Positions 15,386-24,012 are shown, counted from the stretch's first letter. The stretch: 24,323 nucleotides of DNA from Akkermansiaceae bacterium UBA5689 (GCA_002420305.1 DIHT01000147.1:1-24323), one strand, 5' to 3'. Translations and numbers: made by a program. The notes: a model not told the origin generated them from the letters alone.

Positions 15386-16612
15386 ATGCCCAACAAACCA
15401 CTCATGAAAAGGATCCTGACCGCCGTAACCATCTCAATCCTCTCTATCACCAGTCCAGCATTTGCTGACAAGAAGTTGAAGGTCTTCATTCTGGCGGGGC
15501 AGTCGAATACGGTCGGTCACGCAAATCAGCATACTCTGGCAACTCTGTATCGCCCTGGAGACGCAAGAGACGAGAGGCTCGCGAAGCTCGTCTTCAAAAA
15601 CAACAGCGGGCTCTCCGCGAAGGCGCTGCAGGAACAACTGGAACGGGGTGAGAAAATTGATGTCATAACCGGAGGAATCTCCAACGAGAAGCTCAAGGCT
15701 CTGGCCGAGGGACCTGAAAAAACGGCCGCTGAAGCGGAGTTAAAAACGCTCAATAAAGCCTACGATGCGTATACCGAAAAGGTCATCTCCGCATGTGTTG
15801 TATCTGACCGGGTCCACATCTCCTCGATTGCCGATGGCAACAAGCGATCCGGGCCCCTGACGGTCGGATTCGGCGGCAACCCCACCAAGATCGGACCGGA
15901 ATTTACCTTCGGCCTCTCCATGGCGCAGAAACTGGACGGTCCCATTCTGCTCATCAAGACGTCCTGGGGAGGCAAGTCCATCAATTATGATTTCCGCCCA
16001 CCCTCCGCCGGTCCCTACACGCTGAACGACAAGCAGAAGGAAGCGAAAAACGCAGCAGATATCCGGAAAAATGCCGGCCTCAACTGGCGAATGATGAATG
16101 AAGCGATCGGTGAGGTGCTCAAGGATCTCAAGAAATACCACCCTGCCTATGACGCCACCGCCGGACATGAAATGGCAGGGTTCGTGTGGTTCCAGGGCTT
16201 CAACGATCAGTTCTCCGATGAATTCCGAGAGAATTACCGCGACATGATGGTTCACTTCATTAAGGACGTGCGCAAGGAATACGATACCCCGGGCATGCCC
16301 TTCGTGATCGGCGTCCTCGGCACCAATATGACCAAGGAGGGCGTAGACAAGAACGCTGTTTCAGTAGCCCAGCGAGAAGCGGCCAAGGCGCCGGAGTTCA
16401 AAGATAATGTCACCTCGGTGGAAAGCTACCAGGTCTACGACCTGGGAGCTCGGGCCGTCTACGACAAGGGTTGGGCCAAGAACTTTGCCGTGTGGCGTGC
16501 CATAGGCAGCGACCGCCCCTATCATTACCTCGGTAGTGGCACCTTTTTTGCAAGACTGGGAGATTCCTTCGCCACGGCAATGGCCGAATTGATCGGAAAG
16601 CAGAAGAAGTGA
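15386..16612 (+). CDS. Secreted sialate O-acetylesterase-like (SASA family) esterase
   Basis: This 408-residue protein belongs to the SGNH-type SASA family, whose members remove acetyl groups from sugars. The start is fixed by the Shine-Dalgarno sequence GAAGGAG 8 bases upstream. A Sec signal peptide ends near AFA-D28. The nucleophile block is VFILAGQSN with Ser40. Later come KIGPEFTFG, LLIKTSWGGKS, FVWFQGFNDQ and the C-terminal YHYLGSGTFFARLGDSFATAM, which probably supplies the catalytic His. Between the nucleophile and KIGPEF a helical, charged insertion of about 100 residues is present. The true substrate need not be sialic acid; an acetylated plant or algal glycan is likely given the neighbours. 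It is followed after 19 bases by the GH43-like gene and is the probable first gene of the operon. Confidence 0.85.
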   Translation: MPNKPLMKRILTAVTISILSITSPAFADKKLKVFILAGQSNTVGHANQHTLATLYRPGDARDERLAKLVFKNNSGLSAKALQEQLERGEKIDVITGGISNEKLKALAEGPEKTAAEAELKTLNKAYDAYTEKVISACVVSDRVHISSIADGNKRSGPLTVGFGGNPTKIGPEFTFGLSMAQKLDGPILLIKTSWGGKSINYDFRPPSAGPYTLNDKQKEAKNAADIRKNAGLNWRMMNEAIGEVLKDLKKYHPAYDATAGHEMAGFVWFQGFNDQFSDEFRENYRDMMVHFIKDVRKEYDTPGMPFVIGVLGTNMTKEGVDKNAVSVAQREAAKAPEFKDNVTSVESYQVYDLGARAVYDKGWAKNFAVWRAIGSDRPYHYLGSGTFFARLGDSFATAMAELIGKQKK

Positions 16613-16631
16613 GCTGACTCAACACGATCTC

Positions 16632-18140
16632 ATGAAAATTATAGCAGTCAGCCTCTTTGCCCTCCCTCTGGCCCAGTCCCTCTTTGCCGCCAATCCACTT
16701 GCCATCGCCTCTGAGGCCGAATGGAAGGAATCCATCATCGCCTCTGAGGGCATCACGATCCGCAACGGGATGGCAGAACCCACCAGCAAGATCGGCACGA
16801 TCAGGACCAAGGTCTACAAGTTCGACCAGAAGCGTTCCGCTTCCTCTCTACGCATCAGACAGTCCGCCATCTGGCAGAACTGGAATCCTATCGAAAATCT
16901 GGGGCCTGCCAACCTGCGTGACGCCCCGGTCCTGCTCACCGTCGGACCGGGCGACTACTGGATTTTCGGCCGCTATGGCGGCCTGCAATCGAAGCGCAAG
17001 AAGGGCCAGAAGCCTGAAGCATCCTTCACGCCGGAACCCGCGAAGCTAAAGGACTTTGACATCCCACTTATGACCACCCCTGACGAGAATCAGTATAATG
17101 CTCCCGGTGGACTGAAGAAGGGAAGAGGCGGCTATCATGCCTGGCAAAGCCGCGACATGAAGACCTGGGTTCATCACGGCCCCGTCACCGAAGGGTTTTC
17201 AAAGTGGGTGACCAGTGCCGAATGGGTCGATGGCAAGGCCTACATCTACTACGACTTTCCCAACGACCAGGACCCGCATGTCTACGTTGATGCAGATCTC
17301 ACCGATGGTGAGCCCGGCAAGAACATGGGTCTTGCAGTAGCCGATCCCTCCCACGGGTCCGATGCTGGCTTCATCCGCGATCTCGACGGCAAGATGCACG
17401 TCATCATCGAGGACTGGAGCCCCATCTCCGCCAACAAGCGCTCTTGGGATTCCCCCCTCGCTGGGCATGCTGTCAGCAGTAACGGACTTAACGGATTCAA
17501 GTTTGGCCCCCCCGCGGTCGACAACCGTACTAAGCCCACCGGCAAGGTGGCCACCTACAAGCACCCCCATTGGATGAAGGAAGACCCTGAGCGCTTTCCC
17601 TCTAACATTGCGGAATATGAGATTCATCAGCCTGAGCAGGAAGCCTACGGGGACTGGGCGGCCATCTGCATCGGAGGCCAGTATTACCTCTTCGGGGACT
17701 ACGACCCCGCCGGCGGGCACCAGATGGCAGTGGGCTGGTTCACTTCTCCTTCCATCGACCAGCAATTCACCTGGTGCGATAAGATTGGAAATGGCCACCC
17801 TGATCCCGATGTCTGTTTCGCCGAAGGCCAGTTCTACCTCGCGACCCAGCAGCGTACCGACTACGTCAGCCCGGGCCCCTGGGTGGAATCCGTCGAGGCC
17901 CGCGTCGGAGTAGACACTAATAACGATAGCAGGATCGACACCTGGAGCAAATGGAGCGAGATCAGAGAACGCTATGACTATATCGAGGGGTTTTCCAAGC
18001 AAGTGAAGCGCACCCCGGCCGAACTCGACGTTTCAGATCTACCACCTGGGCACGGCTTCCAGATTGAACTCAAGCTCACCGATACCACCGGGAATAAATC
18101 CAAACCGGTGATCGAAAGCCTGAGCCTTTCCTTCGAGTAA
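16632..18140 (+). CDS. Secreted GH43-like five-bladed beta-propeller protein
   Basis: This 502-residue protein has a Sec signal peptide (MKIIAVSLFALPLAQSLFA). The middle part shows propeller blades of the type seen in glycoside hydrolase families 43 and 117: DYWIFGRYGG, YHAWQSRDMKTWVHHGPV, AYIYYDFPNDQDPHVYVD, MHVIIEDWSP, QYYLFGDYDPAGGHQMAVGWFTS and GHPDPDVCFAEGQFYLATQQ. Acidic residues expected of such enzymes are frequent, but I could not assign the catalytic triad with certainty. A C-terminal beta-rich domain (about 440-502) may be accessory. It follows the SASA-like gene after 19 bases, so the two are very likely transcribed together. Its assignment to a numbered GH family is uncertain. 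A lectin-like or non-catalytic role cannot be excluded. Confidence 0.65.
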   Translation: MKIIAVSLFALPLAQSLFAANPLAIASEAEWKESIIASEGITIRNGMAEPTSKIGTIRTKVYKFDQKRSASSLRIRQSAIWQNWNPIENLGPANLRDAPVLLTVGPGDYWIFGRYGGLQSKRKKGQKPEASFTPEPAKLKDFDIPLMTTPDENQYNAPGGLKKGRGGYHAWQSRDMKTWVHHGPVTEGFSKWVTSAEWVDGKAYIYYDFPNDQDPHVYVDADLTDGEPGKNMGLAVADPSHGSDAGFIRDLDGKMHVIIEDWSPISANKRSWDSPLAGHAVSSNGLNGFKFGPPAVDNRTKPTGKVATYKHPHWMKEDPERFPSNIAEYEIHQPEQEAYGDWAAICIGGQYYLFGDYDPAGGHQMAVGWFTSPSIDQQFTWCDKIGNGHPDPDVCFAEGQFYLATQQRTDYVSPGPWVESVEARVGVDTNNDSRIDTWSKWSEIRERYDYIEGFSKQVKRTPAELDVSDLPPGHGFQIELKLTDTTGNKSKPVIESLSLSFE

Positions 18141-18220
18141 CAATTTCAGCACCCCGGCTTCATGCATGGGGCCCTCCCCACAGCCCGACAGGACCAAAAA
18201 CCGTCAGCGATCTTTGAAGC
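18141..18220. other. Eighty-base gap with a small hairpin, no gene
   Basis: TGGGG-CCCT-CCCCA forms a 5-bp stem (18167-18180) without a T-tract. It is too weak to call a terminator. It may slow transcription between the GH43-like and the 834-residue protein genes. Confidence 0.25.
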
Positions 18221-20725
18221 ATGACCGATAGTCTCAACCTTGACACTCACACCCCAAACAGAAAGCTTCTTACGGGATGCCTGTATGCCATCTGCTTGAG
18301 CGCGACCACGTTCGCCGCAGACGTTCTTTCACACCCCCTCGCCTGGATTCACTTTAATCGAAACCACAAGGACATCTCTCTCTTCAATGGCTACCCCATG
18401 TACTTCGTTTCGGGAGGAGGTCTGGAGCTCAATATAAACGTCAATCCTGACCCGGGGCATTCACTGGCGTTTATGTGGCTTTGTAAGGAAAACCCGGGTC
18501 GCGGCTCCAACCGCTCCATGAAGATAAGCGTCAACGGCGCTGAAACGGTCCGCACTCATCCGGCTGTCGGTGACCAAGAAGGCGTCTTCTTCTGGGATAC
18601 CATCCCAGTCACCGCTTTTGGTATCAATAAGAGAGCAGAGGGCCATTACCACATTGTCGCCAACCGCAACCCGGAAGAAAACCACTCTAGCGTTGTTTTG
18701 CAGGGGATCCGGTTGATCACCGATGAAAAACAGCTTGAGACCCTGCCCCTGCCCACCTCGACTCACAAGGTCCAGTTCATTCAGCCGGGACCATTGACAG
18801 AAGGCGAACGACTGGATCGAAAAGTAAATCGCGCCGCTGCCAGAAAGCGAATCCACCAGCACTGGGTGGGAGAAAAAAAGCTCTCAAAGAGGGCGATCAG
18901 GGAAGACGAATTCCTCTCTGCCGCACAGAAATTTGCGGACACTGCCATTACACACGGCCGGGATGAATACGGGGAAGAAAAATCTGCGATTTTCGTGCAG
19001 CATTTGAATCGGGAAACCCTGAAGGCGCCCGGCACAATTGGATGGCTAAAACCATCTCAGGGTGGCCCAAATCACCCCATGGTTCTCTCGCGATTTGAGC
19101 GATCCCAGAATCTTCTGAGGTTCCTCGCTTCCATGAGCCTGTTCACAGGGGACCCCAGATACTCAGAGGCCGTCATGGACTCCATGATCTGCATGTTTGA
19201 GGACTACATTTACCCCCGTAGCGGTTTACTGGCCTTTGGAAATCATATGTCGATCGATCTGGTCGAGGGGAAGGCCTATAGCGACGGCAGAGGAAGCGAA
19301 CAATTCGAACTCCAGGACACATTCCCGTTCTATGAGTTCTTCTATGACGTCTCTCCCGACAAAACTTCCAGATTTATCAAGGGCGTATGGGAATCCTACG
19401 TTCGGAACTGGCACTCCATGCGGTATAACCGTCACGCAAATTTCAATACTCAGGTCGACGTTACGAAAGTCTGGAATCGCCCTGTCCGAGAAGTCTCAGA
19501 TCTTCCTGAGTTTACTCAGGGCGGCGAACTCTCCTTCATTGGCCTTGCCTACGATCTAGCTTACAGCGGCTTCACCCTCGGCTGCTTGGAGGACGACGTG
19601 AAAGCCCGAATCTGGGCGAATCGAATCCTTGAGGTAGTCGCGGCGAAGAGCGACCAAAAAACAGGAGTCTGGCCCATGATGCTCTACCCTCCCCCGTTCT
19701 ACCGACGCGGGCTTGAGACCTACGTCGATGCCTATCCTGACTCGAATGCAAATGAGGCCCGGGTCATCATCTCGAGTTGGGTCAACAGCGTACCGATCCA
19801 CGCCCTTGGCGTCCTTGGCACTATCGAGCAAGCCCAGAAACATGATCGCTACGATGAAGTGAGGAAGGTTCACGCAAAAGTAGACCAGTGGATCCTCAAC
19901 TACATGCAGGCGGCCTATGACCCGGAGGCCCACCATCTGAGAAGTATTCTACTTGATGGACAGGACGTGACTGATCTCGTGTTCACCGAGGAAGCAACTC
20001 TTTACGGATGGGGGGCCCAACCCGGAGGCTCATTCCGGCATCGACCCGTCACCCCGGCATTCTTTGCCGCCGTGGCGCAAGGGTTTCGTTTGTGTAGTTC
20101 ACCCGAATCAAAAGCTCACTACTGGAAACTTCTGCGAGATCTCTACCGGGGAGCCGGACTGGGAGATATCGGGGAGAACAGTCGCGCCACCCCGGCCTTC
20201 AACTACGGTGCGAAAGCCCGAGTGGAAGACGGCTACGTGTTTGGGCTCTCCGAGATCTACCGCGTGACCCGCGCACCGGAAACCCTGAGGTTTATGGAGC
20301 ATCTCGGAAGGGAAATCATCCAGCGCCGCCAAGATCCGAAGAGTGGTCTTTTTGTTGTGGAAGCCCATCGCGAACTGAACTTTCCCGCCCTGAAGGAATT
20401 CAAGCAGTCGCCCCACGAGGGAATAACGGTAAAGGAAATGATGAGAGAGAAGTTCGGGACTAATCAGCTGGATTATGACAGACCAAAAGTCGTCCCTCTG
20501 AACATCACCGAACCTCTCGCCTTACTCGCCATTCATGGATGCCGAACTGGAGAGTTCGAAAAGATTCCGTCCTGGGTCTCGACCGGCATGTCCCACCATT
20601 CGGTTATGAAGGAGCAAGAGATCTGGTTCGATCGGCCGAAACTGGAGAGCTACTACGAGGACCGAAAGGACTACATCAAGGACCGGGGATTCGTCGTGAA
20701 CGAAGATTGGTTTCCAGCGGAATAA
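18221..20725 (+). CDS. Large secreted protein, probable alpha/alpha-toroid polysaccharide lyase or hydrolase
   Basis: I do not recognise the exact family of this 834-residue protein. A signal peptide with a long n-region is seen (hydrophobic LLTGCLYAICLSATTFAA, residues 16-33). Residues about 35-190 are beta-rich (IHFNRNHKDISLFNGYPMYF, MKISVNG). From about 200 to 800 the chain is mostly helical with recurring aromatic and acidic motifs (NTQVDVTKVWNRPVREV, KTGVWPMMLYPPPFYRRGLETYVDAYPDSNANEARV, EEATLYGWGAQPGG, NSRATPAFNYGAK). This pattern resembles the alpha/alpha-toroid folds of polysaccharide lyases and GH88/105-like enzymes. The C-terminus is RGFVVNEDWFPAE. A decayed copy of this 3' end lies downstream at 22823-22933. 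Context (SASA esterase, GH43-like, ceramidase-like) supports a role in polysaccharide breakdown. There is no strong ribosome binding site. Confidence 0.6.
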   Translation: MTDSLNLDTHTPNRKLLTGCLYAICLSATTFAADVLSHPLAWIHFNRNHKDISLFNGYPMYFVSGGGLELNINVNPDPGHSLAFMWLCKENPGRGSNRSMKISVNGAETVRTHPAVGDQEGVFFWDTIPVTAFGINKRAEGHYHIVANRNPEENHSSVVLQGIRLITDEKQLETLPLPTSTHKVQFIQPGPLTEGERLDRKVNRAAARKRIHQHWVGEKKLSKRAIREDEFLSAAQKFADTAITHGRDEYGEEKSAIFVQHLNRETLKAPGTIGWLKPSQGGPNHPMVLSRFERSQNLLRFLASMSLFTGDPRYSEAVMDSMICMFEDYIYPRSGLLAFGNHMSIDLVEGKAYSDGRGSEQFELQDTFPFYEFFYDVSPDKTSRFIKGVWESYVRNWHSMRYNRHANFNTQVDVTKVWNRPVREVSDLPEFTQGGELSFIGLAYDLAYSGFTLGCLEDDVKARIWANRILEVVAAKSDQKTGVWPMMLYPPPFYRRGLETYVDAYPDSNANEARVIISSWVNSVPIHALGVLGTIEQAQKHDRYDEVRKVHAKVDQWILNYMQAAYDPEAHHLRSILLDGQDVTDLVFTEEATLYGWGAQPGGSFRHRPVTPAFFAAVAQGFRLCSSPESKAHYWKLLRDLYRGAGLGDIGENSRATPAFNYGAKARVEDGYVFGLSEIYRVTRAPETLRFMEHLGREIIQRRQDPKSGLFVVEAHRELNFPALKEFKQSPHEGITVKEMMREKFGTNQLDYDRPKVVPLNITEPLALLAIHGCRTGEFEKIPSWVSTGMSHHSVMKEQEIWFDRPKLESYYEDRKDYIKDRGFVVNEDWFPAE
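20685..20715 (+). repeat. Left copy of an imperfect direct repeat flanking the ceramidase-like gene
   Basis: These 31 bases, the last codons of the 834-residue gene, match 22863-22893 at 27 of 31 positions, with a perfect 15-base core (GGGGATTCGTCGTGA). All four differences are transitions. The shared 8-mer AACTTGCG follows both copies (20740-20747 and 22932-22939). Confidence 0.75.
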
Positions 20726-20747
20726 ATCGTCGAGCAACGAACTTGCG

Positions 20748-22781
20748 ATGAGAACCATCACCATCATTACGCTTTGGTTGAGCGCCGCCCTGGCTCATAC
20801 CGCACAACTGCATATCGGGACGGCGGAAACCTCCATCACGCCTGACCATCCCGTCGCACTCGAAGGTTATTTCGGGCTCCGGGTATCGGATGGTGTTTCT
20901 TCACCGGTGATGGCACAGGTGCTCGTGCTGGAATTGCTTGAAGGGGACAAAATTCAGGAGCGCTCGATCATGGTCAGTGCAGATCTCGTGCACCTGCCGT
21001 GGGAGATGTTGGATGCGGTCCGCACGCAGGTGGGAAAGGCGCTTCCTGAGATCGACACCAATAAGATCTTCATCAGCACGACCCACACACACCAGGCGCC
21101 CGTCGTCATGCGCGACAATTTCATCATTCCGGATGGCGTGATGACAGTGGGAAGCTACATCGCATTCTTCGCGAAGCAGGTTTCGGACGCCATTGTAGCA
21201 GCCTGCGCAAACATGCGCGCAGGAAGCATGGCATGGGGTCTTGGCGACGCTGAGATAGGCTTTAACCGGCGGACCGCCTATCTCAGCGGGCGCGGACAGA
21301 TGTTCGGAGGGATGCGGACTCCAGACTACAAAGGACCGGAAGGAGCGGTCTACCGGGGCATGCCCCTCTTGTTTTTCTTCGACTCGAGAGGCCATCCTAT
21401 CGCCATAGCCATAAACTCGTGGTGCCCAGCACAGGTGTCTCCGGGAAACCGGAAGATCAGCGCAGACTTCTGGCATCCAGTGCGCGAACAGTTGAAGAAA
21501 GAATTCGGTGAGGCACTCACGGTGCTCTGCTGGTGCGGCGCGTCCGGCGACCAGATGCCGGGACCGCGTCTCCATGCGGATGCTGAAAACCGGATGCTTC
21601 AATTGCGCAGCAGCAACGGGTGGGTCGAGGAGTGCGCCCGGCGAATTGTCGCTTCAGTTCTCGATGTTTACGCGCTTGTTCGCGAGGAGCGCGAAGGCGA
21701 TATCGTGCTCGAACATCGCAGCGATCAAATCCGGCTACCGGGATGGAAGCTGAGTGAGGATGAGATTGCGGGCATCCGGACGGCGCATGACGGATTCGTG
21801 GACGATCTAAAGAGCCATCCGGATAGGGCCAACGCCCTGGCACGTCCCATTTCGTGGCGGGCGCAGACCCTGGAAGTCCAGGAGAACCTGCGGAAGAGCA
21901 CCGATGGCTGCTATCCGACCGAGATCCATGTCCTACGGATCGGCGATGTCGCGGTCTGCACGAACCAGTTCGAACTCTTCACCGAGTATGGACTCCGGAT
22001 GGTCGCCCGAAGTGATGCGCAGATGACCTGTGTCGTCCAGCTTGCCGGGCCCGCCTACTATCTTCCGACCGCGGAAGCGATCGCAGGTGGTGGATACAGC
22101 GCGATCCCGGAGACATGTCCGGTGAGTCCCGCCGGCGGCCAGGTGCTGGTCGATGAGACGGTGAAGCGGATCACGAAGCTCTTCAACGATCTCGAGATCA
22201 GCCTGCCGGAGGAGGGGCAGTTGATCGATGGAAAGCCGGTCGGCGAAGGGTGGGTCGATCTTCTTGGAAGCTGGGATGCCTGGAAGGGAGAGACGGAGTA
22301 TTGGAAACTCTCGGAGGACGGCGTCCTGCGCGGCGAATCACGAGGTGGCGAATACCATTTCGCATGGACGAAGAGACAGGACTACCGCGACTTCGAACTG
22401 CATGCGGTAGTGAAGATGACTGGCGCTGGAGCAAACTCTGGCGTTGGAATCCGGCTCCGGCCGAAGTCAGCGCAGGAAGTACCGGGATACCAGTTCGATA
22501 TGGGGTCGAATTACTGGGGTTGCCTGTGGGAAGAGGGCGGAGTTGGGATGCTACAAAGCTTTCCACAGCATCACGCGGAGAATATCGTCCATCACGGTGG
22601 CTGGAATCACTGGTACATCCTGACCAAGGGGCACCACCTGCAGGGTTGGCTCAATGGGGTGAAGACGATCGATATCGTGCACAAGGATGGGCCCGCTGAA
22701 GGCGCAATCGGATTCGAACTGTGCCACGGCGGCAAGCACACTATCCTAGAAGTAAAGGCTCTCACGATCCGCGAGCGTTGA
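20748..22781 (+). CDS. Secreted neutral-ceramidase-like protein fused to a C-terminal DUF1080 domain
   Basis: This 677-residue protein has a short signal peptide (MRTITIITLWLSAALAHTA). Residues about 20-480 resemble the neutral/alkaline ceramidase N-terminal domain: IGTAETSITPDHPVALEGY, VSADLVHLPWEML, the HxH pair H113/H115 in TTHTHQAP, ISADFWHPVREQLKKEFG, CWCGASGDQMPGP. The position where ceramidases usually have a second zinc His (CHPT-like) reads WCPAQ, so metal binding differs from the eukaryotic enzyme. Residues about 490-677 are a DUF1080 domain (GSWDAWKGETEYWKLSEDGVLRGES, GWNHWYILTKGHHLQGWLNGVKTIDI). Such bacterial fusions are more plausibly glycan-active than lipid-active, but the substrate is unknown. 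By eye the codons favour G at the third position more than the C-favouring neighbours. It starts 22 bases after the 834-residue gene, with no evident Shine-Dalgarno sequence. Confidence 0.8.
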   Translation: MRTITIITLWLSAALAHTAQLHIGTAETSITPDHPVALEGYFGLRVSDGVSSPVMAQVLVLELLEGDKIQERSIMVSADLVHLPWEMLDAVRTQVGKALPEIDTNKIFISTTHTHQAPVVMRDNFIIPDGVMTVGSYIAFFAKQVSDAIVAACANMRAGSMAWGLGDAEIGFNRRTAYLSGRGQMFGGMRTPDYKGPEGAVYRGMPLLFFFDSRGHPIAIAINSWCPAQVSPGNRKISADFWHPVREQLKKEFGEALTVLCWCGASGDQMPGPRLHADAENRMLQLRSSNGWVEECARRIVASVLDVYALVREEREGDIVLEHRSDQIRLPGWKLSEDEIAGIRTAHDGFVDDLKSHPDRANALARPISWRAQTLEVQENLRKSTDGCYPTEIHVLRIGDVAVCTNQFELFTEYGLRMVARSDAQMTCVVQLAGPAYYLPTAEAIAGGGYSAIPETCPVSPAGGQVLVDETVKRITKLFNDLEISLPEEGQLIDGKPVGEGWVDLLGSWDAWKGETEYWKLSEDGVLRGESRGGEYHFAWTKRQDYRDFELHAVVKMTGAGANSGVGIRLRPKSAQEVPGYQFDMGSNYWGCLWEEGGVGMLQSFPQHHAENIVHHGGWNHWYILTKGHHLQGWLNGVKTIDIVHKDGPAEGAIGFELCHGGKHTILEVKALTIRER

Positions 22782-22822
22782 TCAAAGAAGCGAGGACCTC
22801 GGATTAGGCCCGGTCACATTAA

Positions 22823-22933
22823 AATCCGACTGGATCGGGGTGTTCGAAAAATACCCAGGCCTGGGGATTCGTCGTGAGCGGGGACTGGTTTCCGGGGACG
22901 GAGCAGCGGACGAATGCTGCTTCACAGGGCTAA
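22823..22933 (+). pseudogene. Decayed copy of the 3' end of the 834-residue glycan-enzyme gene
   Basis: After the ceramidase-like gene a 36-codon open stretch without a start reads, near its end, WGFVVSGDWFPGTEQ and stops at TAA (22931-22933). This matches RGFVVNEDWFP at the C-terminus of the 834-residue protein. The DNA is 27/31 identical over 22863-22893. Weaker similarity with small gaps appears to extend upstream to about 22825 (CCG..ACTGGA, CGAAA..TAC). A TAA at 22820-22822 closes the frame upstream. It is a remnant, not a working gene. Confidence 0.65.
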
Positions 22934-22986
22934 CTTGCGCATCTCTACTTGTCTCCGCTATTTCAGCATGACAGTCTCCCTCCTTA

Positions 22987-24012
22987 TTGAGTGAATGGCA
23001 CTATTCTCAAGAGGGTCAGCATTTGGGCCCCGTGCAGGCCAGCGAGCTTCAGCACCTGATCTCCAGTGGTGTTCTCGACGCCAAAACCTGCCTTGTTTGG
23101 AAGGAGGGCATGGCCGATTGGCAAGCCGTAGCCACTATTCCCGAATTGACGCCGCCTTTCCCCGACGCCGCACCGGCCGGCACCCCGCAGCTCGGCGCCG
23201 ATCCCACCTTCACGCCTCCCATGCCTGGCTCCCTGAGCATGGCCCAACCCTCCCCCGGCGCGCCCGGTTACGGCCAGTCCGCATTTTCCGGTGTTCCCGA
23301 AATCGCGCCCGGCAGTCAGCCACTCGGTATCGGGGCCTGCATTTCCCGGGGCTTTGAACTCACCAAGCGCCACTTTGGTATCATCTTCCTCACGAGCCTA
23401 ATCTACTTTGGGATCATGACGGGCATCGGCATCGTCATGGGTGTTGTTGAGGTGGCCATGGGGATCGGGACCGGCAACATTGGGGTCGACAACACAATGC
23501 GAACCGCCTCCCCCGCCGCGATCGGAGTCTCCTTCATCCTCAACCTTATCAGCAACATTGTTGCTATCTTCCTCAGCCTGGGAGCCACCCGGATCGGCCT
23601 CAAGCTAGTTTCGGGAGAACCCGCTGAGGTCGGAATGCTCTTTGGCGAAGGCTCCAAGCTAATTCGGACCATCGGGGCCTCTATTCTCTACGGGCTGATG
23701 GTCTTCGTCGGCCTCATTCTCCTCATCGTGCCGGGCATCTACCTCGCGATCCGATTCGGACAATACCAGACCGCCATCGTCGATCGTGACTTGGGCGTCC
23801 TCGATTCGTTGGCATACAGCTCTGACATCACCAACAACAACCGGATGAGCCTCTTCGGCTTGACTATTCTCAGCATGCTGATCGTCTTGGCCGGCGCCAT
23901 CGCTCTGTGCGTCGGCATGATCTTCGCCGTCCCGATTGTCTGGCTCGCGATCCTGACCGCTTACCGCTCGTTGCAGTATGGCCCGATCGCTACTCAGGAC
24001 CGGGTCGCGTAA
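22987..24012 (+). CDS. GYF_2-domain multi-pass membrane protein
   Basis: This 341-residue protein starts at TTG 22987; no ATG or GTG lies in frame nearby, and the start gives the natural opening of the domain. Residues 1-55 are a GYF_2 domain (EWHYSQEGQHLGPVQASELQHLI...LVWKEGMADWQAV), a small module common in bacterial membrane proteins and thought to bind peptides. A Pro/Ala/Gly-rich linker (about 56-105) follows. The rest contains about five hydrophobic helices, including FGIIFLTSLIYFGIMTG, ILYGLMVFVGLILLIVPGIYL and SMLIVLAGAIALCVGMIFA, with RFGQYQTAIVDRDLGVLDSL between helices. This resembles DUF975-type or glycerophosphodiesterase-associated membrane domains. The specific role is unknown. 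It ends in a probable terminator whose stem includes the last codons. Confidence 0.75.
   Translation: MSEWHYSQEGQHLGPVQASELQHLISSGVLDAKTCLVWKEGMADWQAVATIPELTPPFPDAAPAGTPQLGADPTFTPPMPGSLSMAQPSPGAPGYGQSAFSGVPEIAPGSQPLGIGACISRGFELTKRHFGIIFLTSLIYFGIMTGIGIVMGVVEVAMGIGTGNIGVDNTMRTASPAAIGVSFILNLISNIVAIFLSLGATRIGLKLVSGEPAEVGMLFGEGSKLIRTIGASILYGLMVFVGLILLIVPGIYLAIRFGQYQTAIVDRDLGVLDSLAYSSDITNNNRMSLFGLTILSMLIVLAGAIALCVGMIFAVPIVWLAILTAYRSLQYGPIATQDRVA

Noticed and set aside
17199..18002. 267-codon minus-strand open frame inside the GH43-like gene
   Set aside because: Its residues mirror the sense codons (Val/Gly/Asp-rich) with no motifs or start context. It is an antisense shadow.
20901..21602. 233-codon minus-strand open frame inside the ceramidase-like gene
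   Set aside because: It lies opposite conserved motifs of the sense gene and is rich in Arg/His/Cys, as expected of a spurious antisense frame.
22791..22801. CGAGGACCTCG palindrome after the ceramidase-like gene as a terminator
   Set aside because: As RNA it gives only a 4-bp stem, and it is not followed by T residues.
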